From: Lewinellaceae bacterium
GTDB lineage: Bacteria; Bacteroidota; Bacteroidia; Chitinophagales; Saprospiraceae
Length of the DNA: 64,000 nt
Direction: 5' to 3'
NCBI GenBank assembly: GCA_020636275.1
Contig: JACJYD010000005.1
Coordinates: 72,001-136,000, forward strand
In this document: piece after piece, positions 59,604 to 64,000 of the stretch
How positions within the stretch are numbered: position 1 is the first letter of the stretch
Layout of the letters: every line of letters begins with the position of its first letter
Translations under genes and position numbers: made by a program
The notes under the pieces: generated by a model
The model's input: only the letters and a program-made list of their open reading frames with translations
What the model was told of the DNA's origin: nothing
Database searches by the model: none

Positions 59604-60347
59604 TTACTGGATGCGGATCTTTTCTTTTGCCCGCAGTACTCCTTTTTGGAAAACCGCGCAAAAGTAAGTTCCGGGCAACAAGTTTTCTGCCGACAAATAG
59701 GTTTCCGGTCCGGAGATCGTTTTGCGAAAAACTTCCTGTCCTTGCAGATCGAACAACCGCAGTTCGGCCGTTCCCATGTCGAGACCATGTATGTCTAATC
59801 GGGCTTCGGAGCTAAAGGGATTTGGAGAAACGGCAATTTTGAAATCTGGAGGAGGAGGGGATGCCAGCGAACTGGTAGTGCAGGAGCCGATAGAAAAAAC
59901 CGGATTTACAAATCCGTTCGGATCTGTAAATTCAATGGGTATGGGATTGCCCGAAAATTCGAACTCGTCGGGGGTGGTCCCGCTGCCGGTAAAGACCAGG
60001 GTAGCGATGTTCGTGCAGCCGGAACGCGTAGTCCCGTTGATGATGTCGGGGGATAGCCAGGCAAGGATGACCGCCCCGGGGGAAGGATTGACCACCTCGG
60101 GAGGGAGCGAACCTGGCAGGGTTAAATAGCCGGCAGAAAAGGTCAGTTTATCTGCATTGTAATGAAACGAGAACTGCATGGAAATAATGCCGGTAAAGTC
60201 CAGGGCTACAAGATTCACAATCGTGGTGTCGGGCGCGGGTTCCGAAATTTCGGCAAAAAGAGTGGTTTGAGCTGTGGCGGGGCGAAAGGTAAACAGTACA
60301 AACAAACCAATCAGGAAAAGCTTGTTCAGGGTCGTCACCGGGTTCAT
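59604..60347 (-). CDS. T9SS cargo protein, cohesin-like domain
   Basis: The 247-residue protein has a signal peptide (FVLFTFRPATAQ), a cohesin-type beta-sandwich domain (VNLVALDFTGIISMQFSFHYNADKLTF to FTGSGTTPDEFEFSGNPIPIEF), a Pro-rich linker (SLASPPPPDF) and a type A T9SS sorting domain of about 75 residues (VSPNPFSSEARLDIHGL...LPGTYFCAVFQKGVLRAKEKIRIQ). It should be exported through the type IX system. Role unknown. Confidence 0.85.
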   Translation of the reverse strand: MNPVTTLNKLFLIGLFVLFTFRPATAQTTLFAEISEPAPDTTIVNLVALDFTGIISMQFSFHYNADKLTFSAGYLTLPGSLPPEVVNPSPGAVILAWLSPDIINGTTRSGCTNIATLVFTGSGTTPDEFEFSGNPIPIEFTDPNGFVNPVFSIGSCTTSSLASPPPPDFKIAVSPNPFSSEARLDIHGLDMGTAELRLFDLQGQEVFRKTISGPETYLSAENLLPGTYFCAVFQKGVLRAKEKIRIQ

Positions 60348-60467
60348 ATTTGTCAGTTTATAAAGAGGGGAAGGGGTGAAGATGCAGTCCCCGGCAAAGT
60401 AATTAATTTTATGCCGATATATATTATTTTTTTCAAATTGCTCAGACAGAATAAATCATCTACTACC

Positions 60468-62069
60468 ATGAAAAGATCAATCCTATTTTTCTTCGTACTC
60501 TTCCTCTATGCGGCCCTGTGGGCTCAACCAGCTTATGAACCCTTTGATGTCATCCTGGAGGAAGTCCAGATCGACGGCGCTCCGCCGCTTCAGTCCTTTG
60601 CATGGGGGGTGGATGGGGAGAACTGGTTACTCCTCGGCGGAGTAACCAACGGCCTGCACGACCACCGGCCTCCTTTTTCGTTTCTGTCTGCAGACCGCAA
60701 TGCCCAGGTCCACGTGGTTAACTATGGCAGCCAGGCTGTTTGGGGCGCTTCCCTGAGCAATTTGCCGGCTGCGATCGCCGAGCAGCTTTCCTCCACTAAT
60801 ATGGAGTTTATCCAGATCGGGGAATGGCTCTACCTTTTCGGCGGTTATGGATACGACGCCGTTTCCGGCGCCTGGATCACCCATCCCAAACTCACGGTGG
60901 TCAACGTGCCGGGAGCGATTGCGGCGATCCAGTCGGGCGGCGACCTGAACCCGCATTTCCGGCAACTGGAAGACGACGTATTTGCCGTTACCGGCGGCCA
61001 GGCAGGCTGGATTGACGGCGAATTCTACCTGGTGGGCGGCCAGTGGTTTGACGGAAAATACAATCCCCACAACGGGCCTTCTTTTGTGCAGGAATACACC
61101 AATGCCGTGCGCCGTTTCAAGATACAGGACGTAGACGGTCAACTGGCCATGGCGGACCTGGTGGAATGGTATGATGCCCAGAACCTCCACCGGAGGGATT
61201 ACAACATGCTGCCGCAGGTCTTCCCGGACGGTACCTTCGGTTATACGGTATTCACCGGGGTGTTTCGCCCCGGCATCGAACTACCCTGGCTCAATACGGT
61301 GGACGTGAGTCCGTCGGGATATTCGGTGATCGCGGATTTTGAGCAGTTGTTCAATCAATATCACTCGGCGCATTTACCGGTATACGACCAGACTTATAAT
61401 ACGATGCACAGTTTTTTCTTTGGCGGGATCGCGTTGTATTATGTCGATGAAGAAGGATCGGTCATGATGGATTCCCTGGTGCCATTTGTAAAACACGTAA
61501 GCCGGGTCACCCGCGGGCCAGACGGCGCATTATCGGAGAGCATTCTGGACCTGGAGATGCCCGGTTTGATGGGCGCCAGCGCCGAGTTCATCCCAGTGGA
61601 GGGCATTCCCGAAGCGGGTTTGGGCGTGATCGACCTGCAATCCCTGCCCGAAGACCCCGTGTTGGTCGGGCATATTTACGGGGGGATCGAGAGTACGCAG
61701 TCCAATATTTTCATGCAATTTTCGGGCGAGTCCCAGGCATCCAACCGGATATTCCGGGTGTTGATCCACAAGGGTGTTTCGGAAACGTCGTATGCGGTTT
61801 CGCAACCCGAGGCGGGCTTGATCAAAAACTATTTTCCCAATCCAGCGGAAGATTCACTGCAATTGACTGGCTTGGCCAAACCGGATCAGATGGTCCGGGT
61901 ACGGCTGATCGACCAAAAGGGGCAGGTGGCGAAAGAGCAGGAACTAAAGGCCGAGGCGAGCGGAGCATTTGAAACCCGGCTCGGATTGAGGACCATTTCC
62001 GCCGGACTGTATTTCCTCTCCGTACAAGCCGGAGACCAGATTGAGATAAAACGATTGTTAGTTGAGTAG
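60468..62069 (+). CDS. T9SS cargo protein with Kelch-like repeats
   Basis: Start chosen at 60468 (MKRSILFFFVLFLYAALWAQ, signal peptide), 533 residues; an in-frame extension to 60162 overlaps the divergent gene and is discarded. The mature part looks like a Kelch/beta-propeller (LYLFGGYGYDAVSGAWITHP, FAVTGGQAGWIDGEFYLVGGQWFDG). The C-terminal about 80 residues (NYFPNPAEDSLQLTGL...ISAGLYFLSVQAGDQIEIKRLLVE) form a type A sorting domain. It is divergent from the cohesin-like cargo gene. Confidence 0.87.
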   Translation: MKRSILFFFVLFLYAALWAQPAYEPFDVILEEVQIDGAPPLQSFAWGVDGENWLLLGGVTNGLHDHRPPFSFLSADRNAQVHVVNYGSQAVWGASLSNLPAAIAEQLSSTNMEFIQIGEWLYLFGGYGYDAVSGAWITHPKLTVVNVPGAIAAIQSGGDLNPHFRQLEDDVFAVTGGQAGWIDGEFYLVGGQWFDGKYNPHNGPSFVQEYTNAVRRFKIQDVDGQLAMADLVEWYDAQNLHRRDYNMLPQVFPDGTFGYTVFTGVFRPGIELPWLNTVDVSPSGYSVIADFEQLFNQYHSAHLPVYDQTYNTMHSFFFGGIALYYVDEEGSVMMDSLVPFVKHVSRVTRGPDGALSESILDLEMPGLMGASAEFIPVEGIPEAGLGVIDLQSLPEDPVLVGHIYGGIESTQSNIFMQFSGESQASNRIFRVLIHKGVSETSYAVSQPEAGLIKNYFPNPAEDSLQLTGLAKPDQMVRVRLIDQKGQVAKEQELKAEASGAFETRLGLRTISAGLYFLSVQAGDQIEIKRLLVE

Positions 62070-62080
62070 GGAATGTTTTT

Positions 62081-62107
62081 TTGTTTTCGTTAAAATAACT
62101 ACCTTTG
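62081..62107 (+). promoter_or_regulatory. Probable promoter of cysteine/cystathionine synthase gene
   Basis: TACCTTTG (62100-62107) matches the -7 consensus; TTG at 62081-62083 is 16 bases upstream, a little short. The ATG lies 46 bases downstream. Confidence 0.5.
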
Positions 62108-62153
62108 ACTCAGAAAATCGAACCCATCCTTTTCTTAACGAGAGCGGAACGAT

Positions 62154-63176
62154 ATGATCTACAAGCCTGCAAAAAAAACGGGAAACTTCAAGAAGCGCTT
62201 TGACAACGTGCTGGAAACCATTGGCAATACGCCTTTGATCTATTTGCACCACGTTTCCGAAGAGCTGAACACGAACGTTTGGGCCAAAGTGGAGGCCTTT
62301 AATCCCGGTTTATCCGCAAAGGACCGCATCGCCCTGCACATGATCGAGCAGGCCGAGCAAGCCGGCCGTATTAAGCCGGGGGCTACCCTGGTCGAAGCGA
62401 CTTCTGGAAATACGGGTTTCAGCCTGGCAATGGTTTCAGCCATCAAAGGGTATAACTGTATCCTGACGGTCACCAGCAAGGTTTCTCAGGAAAAGATCAA
62501 CCTTCTTCGGGCCATGGGCGCCGAGGTGATCATTTGTCCGAAGGAAGCCAAGGCCGAAGATCCCAATTCCTACTACAAGATGGCTGAGCGGATTGCGGCT
62601 GAAACGCCCAACTCCTACTACGTCAACCAAAATTACAACACCGAGAACATGGATGCGCACTACCTGTCGACCGGGCCCGAAATTTGGGAACAAACCGACG
62701 GGCAGATCACGCACCTCGTCGGTAGCACGGGAACGGGCGGCACCCTCTGCGGAACGGCCAAGTTCATCAAAGAACAAAATCCGGATGTCAAGGTCATAGC
62801 TGTTGATGCCTACGGCTCGGCGCTCAAGAAATTCTGGCTGACCGGAGAGTTCGATGAAAAAGAGATCTATTCCTACCGGATCGAAGGCACAGGGAAAAAT
62901 ATCATCCCGGCCAATGTCGATTTCAGCCTTATTGATCATTACGAAAAAGTACCAGATAAAGAGTCTGCCTTCAGAACCCGCGATCTGGCCCGCAAAGAAG
63001 GGCTGATGGTAGGTTATTCCAGTGGAGCCCATATCCAGGCCCTCTACCAGACCAGCTACCTCTATGGCCCCGACGATTTTGTGGTCGTATTTATCCTCGA
63101 CCACGGAAGCCGTTACCTGGGCAAAGTCTTCAACGACGAGTGGATGGCTAAAGAGGGCTTTATGGATGAAGAGTAA
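62154..63176 (+). CDS. PLP-dependent cysteine synthase / cystathionine beta-synthase
   Basis: The 340-residue fold-type II enzyme has the PLP lysine at Lys56 (NPGLSAKDRIAL, normally NPxxSxKDR), the substrate loop TSGNTGFS (83-90), and the phosphate-binding GSTGTGGT. No C-terminal CBS domains are present. It catalyses beta-replacement on serine or O-acetylserine; cystathionine beta-synthase is suggested by the family resemblance but O-acetylserine sulfhydrylase is possible. A terminator follows. Confidence 0.88.
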   Translation: MIYKPAKKTGNFKKRFDNVLETIGNTPLIYLHHVSEELNTNVWAKVEAFNPGLSAKDRIALHMIEQAEQAGRIKPGATLVEATSGNTGFSLAMVSAIKGYNCILTVTSKVSQEKINLLRAMGAEVIICPKEAKAEDPNSYYKMAERIAAETPNSYYVNQNYNTENMDAHYLSTGPEIWEQTDGQITHLVGSTGTGGTLCGTAKFIKEQNPDVKVIAVDAYGSALKKFWLTGEFDEKEIYSYRIEGTGKNIIPANVDFSLIDHYEKVPDKESAFRTRDLARKEGLMVGYSSGAHIQALYQTSYLYGPDDFVVVFILDHGSRYLGKVFNDEWMAKEGFMDEE

Positions 63177-63200
63177 TCGACTCACGATTTTTTTTTTCGG

Positions 63201-63238
63201 GGGGGAGTTTGCCTTTGGCAATCTCCCCCTTGGTTTTT
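63201..63238 (+). terminator. Terminator after cysteine/cystathionine synthase
   Basis: The stem gggggag (63201-63207) with ctccccc (63223-63229), with an inner gcc/ggc helix, is followed by TTGGTTTTT. Confidence 0.8.
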
Positions 63239-63334
63239 GTACGCGATTCTTCCTAAATTGAGCGCCTAATCCTCTTTTTAAATAAAAGCCTGAAGGCGCT
63301 TTCATTTAGCATTCTAAAATAAAACCAACGAATT

Positions 63335-64000
63335 ATGTCTGTCGATCAGGAAATTGCCCGGACTGTAAAACTGAAACCTATCCAGGAAATTGCTGCACAA
63401 TTGAACATCCCGGAGAGCGAACTGGAGCTTTACGGAAAATACAAAGCCAAATTGCCCCTCCACCTCATCGATATGGAGAAAGTGGCAACGAACAACCTCA
63501 TTCTCGTTTCTGCCATCTCACCCACCCCTGCCGGCGAAGGAAAAACCACCACGTCCATCGGCCTGGTCCAGGGGCTTAACCGTATCGGTAAGCAGGCTAC
63601 TGCCGTTTTGCGCGAACCTTCCCTCGGCCCTGTCTTCGGGATCAAAGGAGGCGCCACCGGCGGCGGCTACTCGCAAGTGCTGCCGATGGAAGATATCAAC
63701 CTGCACTTTACCGGCGACTTCTCCGCGATCGAAAAGGCCCATAACCTGCTGGCGGCTCTGATCGACAACAACCTGCAAAGTAAAAAACGCGCCCTGGGCA
63801 TCGACCCCCGCACCGTCTTGTGGAAGCGCGTCATCGATATGAACGACCGCTCCCTGCGCCAGCTGATCGTCGGCCTCGGCGGCACCGGCAATGGTATCCC
63901 CCGGGAAGCGGGATTCGACATCACCGCGGCTTCCGAGGTCATGGCTATCGTCTGCCTCTCCGAAAACCGCGAGGACCTGAAACGCCGCCTGGGCAATATT
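63335..64000 (+). CDS. fhs: Formate--tetrahydrofolate ligase, N-terminal part
   Basis: The frame opens at ATG 63335 (MSVDQEIARTVKLKPIQEIA) and runs 222 codons off the right edge. It makes 10-formyl-tetrahydrofolate from formate and ATP for one-carbon metabolism. Family markers: LELYGKYKAKL, the P-loop TPAGEGKTTT (64-73), LREPSLGPVFGIKGGATGGGYSQVLPMEDINLHFTGD, and ALIDNNLQSKK. The full protein is about 555 residues, so about 60 percent is missing here. AAATAAAACCAACGAATT precedes the start without a Shine-Dalgarno. Confidence 0.95.
   Translation, partial: MSVDQEIARTVKLKPIQEIAAQLNIPESELELYGKYKAKLPLHLIDMEKVATNNLILVSAISPTPAGEGKTTTSIGLVQGLNRIGKQATAVLREPSLGPVFGIKGGATGGGYSQVLPMEDINLHFTGDFSAIEKAHNLLAALIDNNLQSKKRALGIDPRTVLWKRVIDMNDRSLRQLIVGLGGTGNGIPREAGFDITAASEVMAIVCLSENREDLKRRLGNI

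Noticed and set aside
60162..60467. N-terminal extension of the Kelch-like T9SS protein
   Set aside because: It overlaps the divergent cargo gene and precedes a clear signal peptide at 60468.

Overview
The window reads as a chromosomal segment of a free-living Bacteroidota bacterium, most likely of the Saprospiria (Saprospiraceae or Lewinella-like) lineage. Supporting signs are a complete Bat (aerotolerance) operon, two type IX secretion (T9SS) cargo proteins, SusC-like TonB receptor architecture, Omp28, DUF6029 and Ig-like-lipoprotein families, almost no Shine-Dalgarno sequences, and several promoters of the Bacteroidota type (TAnnTTTG with an upstream TTG). By eye the base composition is GC-rich for this phylum. 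I see no phage, insertion sequence, rRNA operon or CRISPR array.

Layout. 0.1-8.1 kb: housekeeping and envelope metabolism (anmK, an extended SDR, a class IV aminotransferase, an EF-G-like GTPase, a family 2 glycosyltransferase, cysQ, galE). 8.1-13.7 kb: a redox/outer-membrane cluster (TonB receptor, TlpA-like thioredoxin, DUF6029 protein, Omp28 lipoprotein). 13.8-18.7 kb: pheT, a coiled-coil protein, zapA and rny. 19.6-27.5 kb: the Bat operon on the minus strand (moxR, DUF58, a membrane-anchored accessory protein, batA, batB, batC, a stand-alone BatD N-domain, full batD). 27.7-34.4 kb: small envelope proteins, lptB, an Ig-like lipoprotein, xerD, and an OmpA-like/helix-hairpin-helix pair. 34.4-41.3 kb: MscS channel and three transporters (SSS, DASS, MFS). 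41.4-50.3 kb: exported TPR proteins, an exported caspase-TPR protein, an ASPIC/FG-GAP lipoprotein and tRNA-Met(CAT). 50.3-56.1 kb: zinc-ribbon protein, Nif3, rfaE2, two hsp20 genes and mltD. 56.3-64 kb: uvrA, two T9SS cargo genes, a cysteine/cystathionine synthase and the start of fhs.

The most interesting signals are intergenic. The twin hsp20 operon is preceded by a good sigma-54 -24/-12 element with two palindromic activator-like sites three helical turns apart. Two gaps without protein genes each carry a promoter, secondary structure and a terminator, and so look like small-RNA genes: one at 54.34-54.53 kb, and one at 59.30-59.53 kb with CRP/FNR-like boxes at class I and class II activator positions. 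Long perfect hairpins, many with three-base loops, sit in many gene gaps, twice back to back. Among proteins, the exported caspase-TPR protein next to a TPR protein with a matching C-terminal module, and the duplicated BatD N-domain behind an eightfold-periodic tandem repeat, are the best candidates for follow-up.

All calls rest on reading the sequence and on recalled family knowledge. No database search or folding program was run.
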